Shown: positions 27,440 through 36,039 of the stretch, one piece after another
Numbering within the stretch: the first letter of the stretch is position 1
How the letters are laid out: every line of letters starts with the position of its first letter
DNA from: Oceanobacillus halophilus
GTDB taxonomy: Bacteria > Bacillota > Bacilli > Bacillales > Amphibacillaceae
NCBI RefSeq assembly: GCF_003628505.1
Contig: NZ_RBZP01000001.1
Location: forward strand, 434,001-498,000
Direction of reading: 5' to 3'
DNA: 64,000 nucleotides
The notes under the pieces: model-generated
Database searches by the model: none
The model's input: only the letters and a program-made list of their open reading frames with translations
What the model was told of the DNA's origin: nothing
Translations under genes and position numbers: made by a program

Positions 27440-28213
27440 TTAATTCTTTTGATAGAAGAATGTATCAATTAATGTTAAATCATATAGGTTTGGATTAAAT
27501 ATTTGTTCTGTACTTCCTACAAATAAGATTCCACCCTGGTTAAGTGACGTTTTGAAGTTTTGATATATCCGTTCTTTCGCTTTATCCGTAAAATAAATTA
27601 AAACATTACGGCAAACGATTAAATCAACATTTTTAGGGTAACAATCCGATAAAAGGTTATGTTTTTTAAAATGAACGGACCTTTTAACTGAGTCATCAAT
27701 CTTGTATAGTTTGTTTTCCTTCGTGAAATAGTTACGAATCATTTCCTGTGGCAATTCTTTTAATGACTGTTCCAGGTAAATTCCCTTTTTTGCTTGAGAC
27801 AGGACGTTATCGTCTAAATCAGTTGCTAGAATTCGTACCCTTATATCGGGAAAATACTCTTTAAACATCATCGCAATACTATATGGTTCTTCTCCTGTTG
27901 AACAGGCAGCACTCCAGATTGTTAACTGATTAGATTGATTATGTAATTTAGGTATAATGGTGTTTTTAAGGACATCCCACCTTTTGGGATTGCGATAAAA
28001 TTCTGAAACATTAATGGTAATTCTATCAAGAAATTCATTTATTAATTCTTTATCTTGTACTAATTGATTATAATAACTGTCAAAACTAGTAAATCCACGT
28101 TTGGCTCTTAGAGTTGTAATTCGTCGTCTCATTTGTGTCTCTTTATAAAGGCTTAAATCTATGCCTAGTTTACTATGTATTTTACTAATAAATTGATGGT
28201 ATTCATCTAACAC
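27440..28213 (-). CDS. cheR: Chemotaxis protein methyltransferase CheR
   Basis: 257 aa. N-terminal CheR helical domain and C-terminal SAM-dependent domain (W-S-A-A-C-S-T-G-E-E-P-Y-S-I; V-D-L-I-V-C-R-N-V-L-I-Y-F). Methylates glutamates of chemoreceptors at the membrane. GTG 28213 is used: AGGAGG is 9 nt before it, while the longer frame from TTG 28237 begins inside the ndk terminator. No other chemotaxis gene is nearby, which is also true in B. subtilis, where cheR lies between aroF and ndk. Confidence 0.95.
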   Translation of the reverse strand: MLDEYHQFISKIHSKLGIDLSLYKETQMRRRITTLRAKRGFTSFDSYYNQLVQDKELINEFLDRITINVSEFYRNPKRWDVLKNTIIPKLHNQSNQLTIWSAACSTGEEPYSIAMMFKEYFPDIRVRILATDLDDNVLSQAKKGIYLEQSLKELPQEMIRNYFTKENKLYKIDDSVKRSVHFKKHNLLSDCYPKNVDLIVCRNVLIYFTDKAKERIYQNFKTSLNQGGILFVGSTEQIFNPNLYDLTLIDTFFYQKN

Positions 28214-28234
28214 TATAGTAATCCTCCTGCTGTT

Positions 28235-28264
28235 CAAAAAACCCCCGTCAAATTAACGGAGGTT
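28235..28264 (-). terminator. Terminator of ndk
   Basis: 9-bp stem with one mismatch (28240-28248 with 28256-28264), GC-rich, followed by six T on the minus strand. Confidence 0.85.
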
Positions 28265-28269
28265 ATTAT

Positions 28270-28716
28270 CTAGTATATCCATTCGCTATCTTGTTTTTCA
28301 TAAGAGATTAAATCTTCTTTGTTGAAAAACAGATTAATCTCACGTTCTGCACTTTCAGTAGAGTCAGAGCCGTGAATTACATTTTTTCCTACAGTTAGAC
28401 CATAATCTCCTCTGATTGTACCAGGCGCTGCTTCAGAAGGATTCGTTTTCCCCATCAAGTTTCTTGCGGTATTGATGACGTTTTCACCTTCCCAAACCAT
28501 CGCAAACACAGGACCAGAAGTGATGAAATCTACTAATTCCCCAAAAAAAGGTTTTTCTTTATGTTCACCATAGTGTTGTTCAGCCGTTTCCTTTGATATT
28601 GTCATTAGTTTTGCCCCTGCTAGTTTATATCCTTTCGACTCAAAACGACTAACAATTTTACCAACTAGATTTCGTTGTACCCCATCTGGTTTTACCATTA
28701 AAAACGTTTTCTCCAT
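28270..28716 (-). CDS. ndk: Nucleoside diphosphate kinase
   Basis: 148 aa. Balances NTP pools by ping-pong phosphotransfer through the active-site His in V-I-H-G-S-D-S; N-terminal K-P-D-G-V-Q-R-N and R-G-D-Y-G are present. Flanked by hepT and cheR as in B. subtilis. The 170-bp gap to hepT has no clear feature. Confidence 0.97.
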   Translation of the reverse strand: MEKTFLMVKPDGVQRNLVGKIVSRFESKGYKLAGAKLMTISKETAEQHYGEHKEKPFFGELVDFITSGPVFAMVWEGENVINTARNLMGKTNPSEAAPGTIRGDYGLTVGKNVIHGSDSTESAEREINLFFNKEDLISYEKQDSEWIY

Positions 28717-28887
28717 TAATTACACCCCATTTTGTATGTATACTAGTATGACCTACTAAATCTTATCAAATTTATTAGAAAATAACAACAGATTTATAGG
28801 AAGATTATTAGAAATATATGTATTACAAAGTGGGTACTAATAGATAGATTGAGATTTCAATTGGTTAACGCAGATTATGTCGTACAT

Positions 28888-29859
28888 TTATGACCTTCTT
28901 TTTCCTATATATCTAGCTATATCTTGCAGTGTTCTTTTCGCCCTTCTATTAGGTAACTCATCTAAAGTTCTTAAAGCTTTTTGCAAATACTGGTTGCTCA
29001 ATGAATAAGACATTTCAATTGATCCTGTATCTTGTAAGGTATTAATTATTTTATTCATCTCTATACCAGATACGGATTCAGGATGTTTAAATAATTTCTC
29101 TAGATGTGTTCGAAATGATTGATTTTGAATGGCGTATAAAACCGGAAGTGTAATATTTCCTTGTAGTAAATCATTTCCTGCAGGTTTTCCCAGTTCTTTA
29201 GCTGAAGAGGTGAAATCCAGAATATCATCAATAATTTGGTAGGACATGCCGATATAATACCCATATTTATATAGTTTTTTTGCTTCTGCCTTTGTCAACC
29301 CAGCTGCAACTGCGCCTAACTGACAACTAGTCGCAATAAGTAAAGCAGTTTTACGCTTTATTCGACGCAGGTAGCTGCGAAGGTTTTGATCCCAGTTGAA
29401 TTTATCTTTAAACTGTTCAATCTCACCCACACAAACTTCAACAATTGTCTTTGCTAATATATGATGAACGTCCGAATCTTTTAGAGTGGTTATTTCTTCA
29501 AGGGCACGTGCTAATATATAATCTCCTGTATACATAGCAACTCTATTACCATAAAGTTTCATAGTTGTTGGCTTACCTCTTCGTAATTCCGCCTCATCAA
29601 TCACATCATCATGGACTAGGGTTGCCATGTGAATTAATTCTAGGGAAACGGCTACTTTTTTCACCTTCTCTAGGTCAAAGTCTCCTAACCTAGCCGCAAG
29701 CAAAACAAATACAGGACGAATTCTTTTCCCTCCAGCATCTAATAATTCTGTTGAAGCACTTCGTAATACAGGATGTTCAGCTTGTATCGTTTGATGTAAT
29801 GCTGCTTCTATAAAATCTAAATCTTTTTTTAAGTAACCATATGTTTTTGGAAGTTTCAT
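28888..29859 (-). CDS. hepT: Heptaprenyl diphosphate synthase component II
   Basis: 323 aa trans-polyprenyl diphosphate synthase. First Asp-rich motif D-D-V-I-D and second D-D-I-L-D are intact, so this is the catalytic subunit; it needs HepS (30636-31439) to make the C35 side chain of menaquinone-7. ATG 29859 with AAAGGTG 6 nt upstream is used rather than GTG 29868, which lies within that RBS. Confidence 0.95.
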   Translation of the reverse strand: MKLPKTYGYLKKDLDFIEAALHQTIQAEHPVLRSASTELLDAGGKRIRPVFVLLAARLGDFDLEKVKKVAVSLELIHMATLVHDDVIDEAELRRGKPTTMKLYGNRVAMYTGDYILARALEEITTLKDSDVHHILAKTIVEVCVGEIEQFKDKFNWDQNLRSYLRRIKRKTALLIATSCQLGAVAAGLTKAEAKKLYKYGYYIGMSYQIIDDILDFTSSAKELGKPAGNDLLQGNITLPVLYAIQNQSFRTHLEKLFKHPESVSGIEMNKIINTLQDTGSIEMSYSLSNQYLQKALRTLDELPNRRAKRTLQDIARYIGKRRS

Positions 29860-29924
29860 GTGTTTCACCTTTAAATCGCTTGAAGTTACACTGTCTTAAG
29901 TATAGAAAGTGTACAGTTATTTTC

Positions 29925-30632
29925 TTATTTTTTAAAACCCATATGCATTGCTGCTACTCCACCAGTATAACTTTTAACATCTACTTGATAGAAACCAGCT
30001 TCTAAAAACATTTTCTTTAGTTTTTTCTTGTTTGGGAATGTTCTGGTTGATTCATTAAGCCACGCATATTCTTGATAGCTTTTAGCGAATATTCTTCCAA
30101 ACAAAGGCATGATGAAGCGAAAATAGAAGAAATATAATTGTTTAAATCCTATTGCTGTTGGTTGGGACGTCTCCAAGCATACTACTTTACCGCCTGGTTT
30201 AACAACTCGATACATTTCTTTCAACACGGTCATGTAATCAGGAACATTGCGCAATCCAAAGCCAATGGTTACGTAATCAAAGGAATTATCCTCAAAAGGG
30301 AGTTCCATTGCATTTCCATGAATTAACTCAAGGTTTTCCAACTGAAGCTCTTCTTTTTTCTTTTTGGCGATAGATAACATATTTTGACTAAAATCCAGTC
30401 CAACCACTTTTCCATTGTCCCCAACTGCTTCTGAAAGTGAAATAGACCAATCTCCAGTTCCGCAACAAACATCAAGAGCTTTGGTACCTTTTTCTACCTT
30501 CACTCGTTTCATAACATCTTTGCGCCAAGCTTTATGTCTTTGGAATGAAATGATGGAATTCATCGAATCATAGTTTTTATATATTTTTTCAAATACATGA
30601 TGTACACGTTCTTCTTTTGATTGCTCTTGCAT
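29925..30632 (-). CDS. menH: Demethylmenaquinone methyltransferase
   Basis: 235 aa UbiE/MenG-type SAM-dependent methyltransferase ([22 protein letters not shown]). Adds the ring methyl group in the last step of menaquinone synthesis (also called menG or ubiE). It sits between hepS and hepT, so ring methylation and side chain synthesis are co-expressed and supply the quinone for the qcr complex. Three bp after hepS. Confidence 0.95.
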   Translation of the reverse strand: MQEQSKEERVHHVFEKIYKNYDSMNSIISFQRHKAWRKDVMKRVKVEKGTKALDVCCGTGDWSISLSEAVGDNGKVVGLDFSQNMLSIAKKKKEELQLENLELIHGNAMELPFEDNSFDYVTIGFGLRNVPDYMTVLKEMYRVVKPGGKVVCLETSQPTAIGFKQLYFFYFRFIMPLFGRIFAKSYQEYAWLNESTRTFPNKKKLKKMFLEAGFYQVDVKSYTGGVAAMHMGFKK

Positions 30633-30635
30633 AAC

Positions 30636-31439
30636 TTATCCCTCTTCCACAATCGAGGCTTTAGATTGATTTTCTTTATTTAACTTAACGTTTAAATAGT
30701 TTTTTAAACTGCCATATTGTTGCGGTAATACATCCAATAATTCATTTAATGTATCGGTTTTCGTTTGGATGATAGAATTAGCGTGGCTGATAAAAGAAGT
30801 ATAGTTGCTGTTATTATGCAGCCATTTATTTAACAGTGTCGACTCCTTATGATCCTCTATGTTTTGCTTTTCGTTGTAAAGTCTATTGATAATTAACCAT
30901 TCACCAACAAGCTCATTCAAGGAAGAGTCATTTACATAATCAGCGACATAATAGATGAGTAATGCTTCTATCTTCTTGACTATGTCAATATATTCACCGT
31001 TAAAGTTATAATCGAGATAATATAATTTCATTTTGTATTCATTTATTTCTTTTATTGCCGATGCTAATGTACGAATCAAGTCAAATGCATCTATCTCGGA
31101 TAGCATCAAATAATATAGCCCACTATAATAATCTCCAGCAAGAACACGTAGATGATTTCTTTCTTGTTCTTTATTACTTATATCTGGCTTAAACCAAGTT
31201 GGAACTTGTTCATGTGTATCTAAAGCTATCTGCACCAACATTGCTGTAATGACTAATTTTTCTTTCTCTATTTCCGACAAAGAAGGATGGCGTCCTACAA
31301 GATTCGCTAAAATCACTAATTTACTCTCATCGATATGTGGCTTCCCCACAATTTGCTCTATGTATTGATGGTTTATTTTATCTTCTATTTGTTTTATCAG
31401 ATATTGAATATCCATGCCAGATGTAATCAAATAAATCAC
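30636..31439 (-). CDS. hepS: Heptaprenyl diphosphate synthase component I
   Basis: 267 aa. Diverse, non-catalytic partner of HepT (no Asp-rich motifs), identified by its place between mtrB and menH and by family-like N-terminus (V-G-R-H-P-S-L and A-M-L-V-Q-I-A-L-D-T-H). Start uncertain: GTG 31439 (AAAGG 6 nt upstream) or TTG 31430 (AGGTGA 5 nt upstream) are both credible, and ATG 31415 lacks an RBS. Confidence 0.88.
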   Translation of the reverse strand: MIYLITSGMDIQYLIKQIEDKINHQYIEQIVGKPHIDESKLVILANLVGRHPSLSEIEKEKLVITAMLVQIALDTHEQVPTWFKPDISNKEQERNHLRVLAGDYYSGLYYLMLSEIDAFDLIRTLASAIKEINEYKMKLYYLDYNFNGEYIDIVKKIEALLIYYVADYVNDSSLNELVGEWLIINRLYNEKQNIEDHKESTLLNKWLHNNSNYTSFISHANSIIQTKTDTLNELLDVLPQQYGSLKNYLNVKLNKENQSKASIVEEG

Positions 31440-31542
31440 CTAAAGCCTTTCTCTCTTTAACTGCTCTAGTTATTATAGCATATTTCTGACATGAACCAAA
31501 TGTTTGTTTTTACATAGATTAAATCTATGTATTTTGGTTTAA

Positions 31543-31767
31543 TCACTCTGATTTAATTTCACCATGTCCTGTTTGAATTAAAGCATTGCCTCTAACTTTC
31601 ATAGCTGAAGTATGTTCTGTGAATTGAGCGATCATCACTTCTCCCTTATCTAGCTTTTCAGAGTGATGAAAACGTGTGTCCGTCCCCCTGGTTAACCCAA
31701 TAACATTCACACCATCCTCCAACGCTTTAATAACAAAATAATCTGGATTATATTTTGAATCACTCAT
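31543..31767 (-). CDS. mtrB: Tryptophan RNA-binding attenuation protein (TRAP)
   Basis: 74 aa, family length. Eleven-subunit ring protein that binds tryptophan and GAG/UAG triplet repeats in RNA to repress trp genes in Bacillus. Matches the TRAP sequence closely ([18 protein letters not shown]). In B. subtilis it forms an operon with folE (mtrA), which is missing here; the trp operon is also missing from the aro cluster. Its targets must be elsewhere on the chromosome. RBS GGTAGGTG. Confidence 0.96.
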   Translation of the reverse strand: MSDSKYNPDYFVIKALEDGVNVIGLTRGTDTRFHHSEKLDKGEVMIAQFTEHTSAMKVRGNALIQTGHGEIKSE

Positions 31768-31825
31768 ACTTACACCTACCTACTTTTATTTTAAGTATAC
31801 TTTAATAATTATATATTTAATAGAA

Positions 31826-31866
31826 AACTTAGGCTATCGCCAAACCATTGCACGACAGCCTAAGTT
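31826..31866 (-). promoter_or_regulatory. Strong hairpin upstream of mtrB
   Basis: 14-bp stem with one mismatch (31826-31839 with 31853-31866) and a 13-nt loop, lying after the hbs terminator and 59 bp before the mtrB start. A short T-rich stretch follows on the minus strand. It could be a second terminator or a leader element of mtrB. Confidence 0.5.
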
Positions 31867-31905
31867 CTACTTATTTTTAACAATTTCTCTTAAACATAGA
31901 AATAA

Positions 31906-31933
31906 AAAGGGCACGTTAATTAACGTACCCTTT
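31906..31933 (-). terminator. Terminator of hbs
   Basis: Near-perfect palindrome of 28 nt with one central-arm mismatch, followed by T-rich sequence on the minus strand; 14 bp after the hbs stop. Confidence 0.8.
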
Positions 31934-31946
31934 GGCCCTATGTATA

Positions 31947-32219
31947 TTATTTAACTACATCTTTAAGGGCTTTACCTGGTTTGAATGCTGGAACCTTACT
32001 TGCAGGGATCTCAATTTCTTCACCAGTTTGTGGATTACGACCTTTACGTGCAGAACGTTCACGTACTTCAAAGTTACCAAATCCAATTAATTGTACTTTT
32101 TCACCATTTTTAAGTGAATCCATGACAGATTCAAAAACTGCATCTACAGCTTTTGTAGCATCTTTCTTAGAAAGTTCGCTTTTTTCAGCTACTGCATTAA
32201 TCAAGTCTGTTTTATTCAT
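31947..32219 (-). CDS. hbs: DNA-binding protein HU
   Basis: 90 aa HU/IHF family histone-like protein, complete with [18 protein letters not shown] and P-A-F-K-P-G-K. Wraps and bends DNA in the nucleoid. ATG 32219 (M-N-K-T-D-L) follows GGAGG by 8 nt; the upstream GTG 32228 lies within that RBS. Its position between spoIVA and mtrB is the B. subtilis order. Confidence 0.97.
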   Translation of the reverse strand: MNKTDLINAVAEKSELSKKDATKAVDAVFESVMDSLKNGEKVQLIGFGNFEVRERSARKGRNPQTGEEIEIPASKVPAFKPGKALKDVVK

Positions 32220-32609
32220 GACATTCACCTCCTCCCAAGACGTACTATAGAAATCAGAACAAAATAATTAATCTAACATCATTTGTTCACTATTTTGCCT
32301 GCTTTTATACGTTATGTCACCTAAAATGATTTTGATGACAAGGCTTATAATAACTGAGATTGCTATAAAATTCAACAATAAGTGTCCAATTCTTTGATAA
32401 TTATTACCAAAAAAGCCAAATTTTAATTGTACATAGCTTTTTATTAAATTCTTCTGAACTTTATGTTGATTAAGCATATCTGCTGATAAGCCAGCTTTTA
32501 TACTTTAATATATAAATACGACACTGTAAAGTAATTTCCTTCCAGTGAAGCCATTTTTTTTAAAAAAGTCATTTACAATACCTATTTATCTTAAATTCTA
32601 TAAAGTCTT

Positions 32610-32715
32610 AAACATTGATTTGCTCTCAAAAATAATGCGAGCTTTATTTGAACGAAAACACGCTCGGTGTATTTCCTTCGTTAATTTGTGCTGTTCAGAC
32701 TTAAGTCCCAGCCTC
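32610..32715. repeat. Decayed relic of the dispersed repeat (weak)
   Basis: Only a few blocks, such as GGTGTATTTCC and CGTTAAT, recall the repeat copies at 22.1 and 49.0 kb. The 280-bp gap upstream of hbs holds this and a putative hbs promoter region; similarity is weak. Confidence 0.3.
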
Positions 32716-32735
32716 AAGTAGAGACCAAAATAAAA

Positions 32736-32757
32736 AGCAGCTTTATTAAAAGCTGCT
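32736..32757 (-). terminator. Terminator of spoIVA
   Basis: 9-bp perfect stem, ATTA loop, then a T-run on the minus strand. It overlaps the spoIVA stop codon. Confidence 0.9.
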
Positions 32758-34234
32758 ATAAAATAATTGCAATTAAGCTACCGGTTCCTTCGTTAATAAT
32801 TCTCTCCAAAGTATCTTTTAATTTGTAACGGGCATTTTCAGGCATTAATGAAATCTTGCCTTGTATGCCCTCTCTGACAATGGAGCTTAGTGACCTTCCA
32901 AAGATATCCGATTCCCATATAGATAAAGGATCTTCTTCAAAGTCTTGCATTAAGTATCTTACAAGTTCTTCACTTTGCTTCTCTGTCCCAATAATTGGGG
33001 AGAATTCTGATTCCACTTCCACTTTTATCATGTGAATGGAAGGTGCAACTGCTTTTAGTCGAACACCGAACCGGGATCCTTGTCTAATTATCTCTGGTTC
33101 ATCTAAAATCATGTCTTCCAAACTTGGTGCAGCTATGCCGTATCCGGTTTGTTTAACCATTTGCAGTGCTCCTGCAACTTGATCATACTCCCTTTTCGCA
33201 TGAGAGAAATCCTGCATCAATTCCAATAAATGATCTTTCCCTCTGATCTCTTCACCCACTATTTCCTTCAGTACTTCGTCGTATAAGTAATCTGGTGCGT
33301 GTAAATCAATTTCTGCAACACCTTCACCCATTTCCATACCTGCTAGATTTGCTTTTTCGATATAATCATATTCATCGAAATTACCAACAATTTGATCAAC
33401 ATCTCTAAGTCTTTTAATGTCTTTTACTGTAGTTTGAATCGCTTCCTGGTAATTTTCCCTCAACCAATGATTATCCTTAAGTACCATTACCCAACTTGGA
33501 AGGTTTACATTTACTTCAAGTACCGGGAATTCATAAAGTGCTTCGCGTAAAACACTGTTCACATCGTGTTCTGACATGGACTCAATATTTATCGCCAAAA
33601 CAGGAATATCATATTCTTCTGACAGCTCATTTCGAAGCATTTCTGTTTCTTGACTGGATGGCCTTGTCGAATTCACAACCATGATAAATGGTTTTCCAAC
33701 TTCTTTTAATTCTTCTACAATTTTTGATTCGGCATCAATATAATCTCCACGTGGAATTTCTCCAATTGATCCATCTGTTGTAACTACTACTCCAATAGTA
33801 GAATGTTCTTGAATCACCTTTCTAGTTCCAATCTCTGCAGCATCATGAAAAGGGATTGGATCTTCATACCAAGGGGTATTAATCATCCTTGGCCCATTTT
33901 CATCTTCAAACCCCTTTGCCCCATCTACTGCATAGCCGACGCAATCTACTAATCGGATGTTTACGTCTAACCCTTCCTCGACATTAACAGAAACTGCTTG
34001 GTTCGGAATAAATTTTGGTTCTGTAGTCATAATGGTTTTTCCGGCAGCACTTTGCGGTAATTCATCTTGCGCTCTGTCACGTTCACCTTCATCACCTATG
34101 TTAGGTAACACAACCAATTCCATAAATTTCTTTATGAAAGTGGATTTACCTGTACGGACTGCACCGACAATACCTAGATAAATATCTCCGTTGGTCCGCT
34201 TTGAAATATCTTTAAAAATATCAATCTTCTCCAA
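32756..34234 (-). CDS. spoIVA: Stage IV sporulation protein A (spore coat ATPase)
   Basis: 492 aa, same length and very similar throughout to B. subtilis SpoIVA. The Walker A motif G-A-V-R-T-G-K-S-T is near residue 25; the C-terminus G-S-L-I-A-I-I-L is conserved. It hydrolyses ATP to polymerise irreversibly on the outer forespore membrane as the coat basement layer. The start is TTG 34234, with GGGAGGGG 5-6 nt upstream. A SigE-type promoter lies 63 nt upstream. Confidence 0.98.
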   Translation of the reverse strand: MEKIDIFKDISKRTNGDIYLGIVGAVRTGKSTFIKKFMELVVLPNIGDEGERDRAQDELPQSAAGKTIMTTEPKFIPNQAVSVNVEEGLDVNIRLVDCVGYAVDGAKGFEDENGPRMINTPWYEDPIPFHDAAEIGTRKVIQEHSTIGVVVTTDGSIGEIPRGDYIDAESKIVEELKEVGKPFIMVVNSTRPSSQETEMLRNELSEEYDIPVLAINIESMSEHDVNSVLREALYEFPVLEVNVNLPSWVMVLKDNHWLRENYQEAIQTTVKDIKRLRDVDQIVGNFDEYDYIEKANLAGMEMGEGVAEIDLHAPDYLYDEVLKEIVGEEIRGKDHLLELMQDFSHAKREYDQVAGALQMVKQTGYGIAAPSLEDMILDEPEIIRQGSRFGVRLKAVAPSIHMIKVEVESEFSPIIGTEKQSEELVRYLMQDFEEDPLSIWESDIFGRSLSSIVREGIQGKISLMPENARYKLKDTLERIINEGTGSLIAIIL

Positions 34235-34296
34235 AAGATCCCCTCCCGATCTTGAGTACTTTGATTTCAGATAAACTACGAATAATTGACATTAGT

Positions 34297-34326
34297 AGTC
34301 TATGATGTTGTCCTATCAAAATATGA
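34297..34326 (-). promoter_or_regulatory. Putative SigE promoter of spoIVA
   Basis: On the minus strand, -35 TCATATTT, a 14-nt spacer and -10 CATAGACT, close to the mother-cell SigE consensus (ATA-type -35, CATACAAT-like -10). B. subtilis spoIVA is SigE-controlled, so the placement agrees. Confidence 0.7.
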
Positions 34327-34395
34327 CTTAAATTTCTGGTAAAAGAGTAAAATTTGGATATATGAAAGAAATTAAAAAATAAATATACAAATAAA

Positions 34396-34422
34396 CCCTT
34401 GCAACAATATATGTTGCAAGGG
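34396..34422 (-). terminator. Terminator of yphF
   Basis: 11-bp perfect stem (34396-34406 with 34412-34422), 5-nt loop, T-rich tail on the minus strand. Confidence 0.85.
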
Positions 34423-34501
34423 AAGGAATATGATATTTAATTAATAAATATTCTTTTCATAAAGTAGGATAGACTTCTTTATATCGTCTTTTTAAGTTTT
34501 T

Positions 34502-35221
34502 CTATTGTAAAAATACTGGCTCTTCATCCTTTATTGTATATGGTAGTGAGTAAGCCGGAACGAATGGAGTATTTTCAGCTAATAGATAACGAATGTCATC
34601 TCCTTCTTCAAAAGAGTGACTGAAATCTTCTAATGCACGATTCAAGTCCATTCGATAATCTATATATAAGTTTCCGTCTGTATCCATGATAATAGGCAGT
34701 CCCTCTTTAGAATATGGGCTTTCTACGGTCGGTGGGGATTCCAAATCTATTTTCTCATAATCAATTGTATATATTCCTTCTGATATCACTTCACCGAATG
34801 GCGGATACAGATACTCATCACGATATGCTTGCAAGCGAATATTTATACTGCGAATTTTTTCAGTAAGTCTTAAATCAATCAGTTTTACTCTAGGATTATC
34901 GTCTGGTGTTATTAATACATATTGATATACCCCACCATTTTCGAAAGCATTAGCGGGAACCTCTGAAAGTAGATTACGTTCCTTCAAAGAATTAAAATCA
35001 ACGATATATTTTTCAAAGATTGGTGTTTCATTTTCCTTTGTTCGAATTGGAACCAGTCCATTGGTCTCATCACGATAATCGTCTACAGCTGCTTGTACAG
35101 TTTTTAACTGATCTTCATAGGCTATTTGGTTCTTGGATAATTCACTGTCTGGATATAGACATCCACTTAGTAATAAAACAGTAACAAACACTATAGCATT
35201 TTTTAAGTATGTATGATTCAC
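34502..35221 (-). CDS. yphF: YphF lipoprotein
   Basis: 239 aa. Signal peptide with lipobox L-S-G-C (lipidated Cys about residue 21), then a soluble outer domain with no motif I can name. Matches the YphF family by place (yphE-yphF-spoIVA) and by size (B. subtilis about 244 aa). Function unknown. Located 21 bp after yphE, likely the same transcript. Confidence 0.85.
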   Translation of the reverse strand: MNHTYLKNAIVFVTVLLLSGCLYPDSELSKNQIAYEDQLKTVQAAVDDYRDETNGLVPIRTKENETPIFEKYIVDFNSLKERNLLSEVPANAFENGGVYQYVLITPDDNPRVKLIDLRLTEKIRSINIRLQAYRDEYLYPPFGEVISEGIYTIDYEKIDLESPPTVESPYSKEGLPIIMDTDGNLYIDYRMDLNRALEDFSHSFEEGDDIRYLLAENTPFVPAYSLPYTIKDEEPVFLQ

Positions 35222-35242
35222 TTTTCGCCCCTCCTCAAATTA

Positions 35243-35440
35243 CTATCTTGTTGGGCCACTCAAAACAACATAAAGAATGATTAAACCACCAAGAACTAAA
35301 AATAAGTAAGCTAAGAATGAAATAACTTTACCAAACCATCCCTTCAGTTTATATCTCCCTAGGTATATAAAACCTATTGCTAGAAATAAGAAAATCATAC
35401 CAGCAAAGGAAATATACATTTTAAGCATAGAAATCGACAC
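35243..35440 (-). CDS. yphE: DUF2768 small membrane protein YphE
   Basis: 65 aa with two membrane helices (about residues 5-27 and 37-60), the core L-K-M-Y-I-S-F and Y-K-L-K-G characteristic of DUF2768. The frame is open to 35485, but GTG 35440 has AGGGGTGA 5 nt upstream and gives the family N-terminus M-S-I-S-M-L-K-M. Function unknown. Confidence 0.82.
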   Translation of the reverse strand: MSISMLKMYISFAGMIFLFLAIGFIYLGRYKLKGWFGKVISFLAYLFLVLGGLIILYVVLSGPTR

Positions 35441-35584
35441 AACTCTCACCCCTATTTTATCTTTGCAATCAGTATTATAACACACGATAATTTTTCGACG
35501 TATTAAAATGTACTTTCTTGCTTTTATAGTTTAATTCGCGTTTTGTAAAGAGCACAATAAAGAACAAAATCTTTAAACATAATA

Positions 35585-35620
35585 AAACCGAGATGAAGGG
35601 GGCTAGCTTCACCTCGGTTT
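35585..35620 (-). terminator. Terminator downstream of the SpoVIF-like gene
   Basis: 14-bp arm with one mismatch (35585-35598 with 35607-35620) followed by T-rich DNA on the minus strand. The roughly 280-bp gap between yphE and this gene holds nothing else I can identify. Confidence 0.8.
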
Positions 35621-35719
35621 AGACTAAATAAGATCCATGCAGACTCTATATTTGAATGCTTGTGCGATTTATCTTATGCGTGTAAACAGCTTAATGTATC
35701 CTCACTTGCCCATGAATTG

Positions 35720-35980
35720 CTATTTTTTAAATAATTGATTTAAAGATTGCGCATCTCCTGGCATTTTGTTGTTTACGATGGATTGAACAATATAATCTTC
35801 TTTTTCCTTGGGTAGAGGCTTATTAGCCATTTTCGCTAAATGACGAACCAAACTTCGAACGGTTCTTTCGTCGGAAAAGTCTGCGTTTTTTACAGAATCT
35901 GCAACTTTATAAATTTCTTCAGGATTTATATTGGAATTTTTTTGTATTTTATCAAACATTCCCTTTTGAAAATTATTCAC
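35720..35980 (-). CDS. spoVIF: Stage VI sporulation protein F family
   Basis: 86 aa soluble protein resembling B. subtilis SpoVIF (formerly YjcC): F-D-K-I-Q, A-D-S-V-K-N-A, and the C-terminal K-E-K-E-D-x-I-V with N-K-M-P. SpoVIF is a mother-cell factor that influences late coat gene expression via GerE. GTG 35980 has AAGGAGG 7 nt upstream, whereas ATG 35998 lies upstream of that RBS. In B. subtilis the gene is in a different region, so a family member rather than strict orthologue is possible. Confidence 0.8.
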   Translation of the reverse strand: MNNFQKGMFDKIQKNSNINPEEIYKVADSVKNADFSDERTVRSLVRHLAKMANKPLPKEKEDYIVQSIVNNKMPGDAQSLNQLFKK

Positions 35981-36039
35981 ACTTTTTCCTCCTTGCATTG
36001 TGAGTTCAAGATAGTATATGCAAGGAGTATGATTACGTG

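Noticed and set aside
27440-28213. cheR as a horizontally acquired or misplaced chemotaxis gene
   Set aside because: Its isolation between aroC and ndk is the normal Bacillus arrangement.
31512-31531. Palindrome after mtrB as terminator
   Set aside because: The stem is short and AT-rich, and the minus strand lacks a U-tract after it.
32268-32477. 69-aa minus-strand frame with one hydrophobic segment, upstream of hbs
   Set aside because: No ribosome binding site before its ATG, it lies in the presumed hbs promoter region, and I recognise no family. Could still be a small membrane protein.
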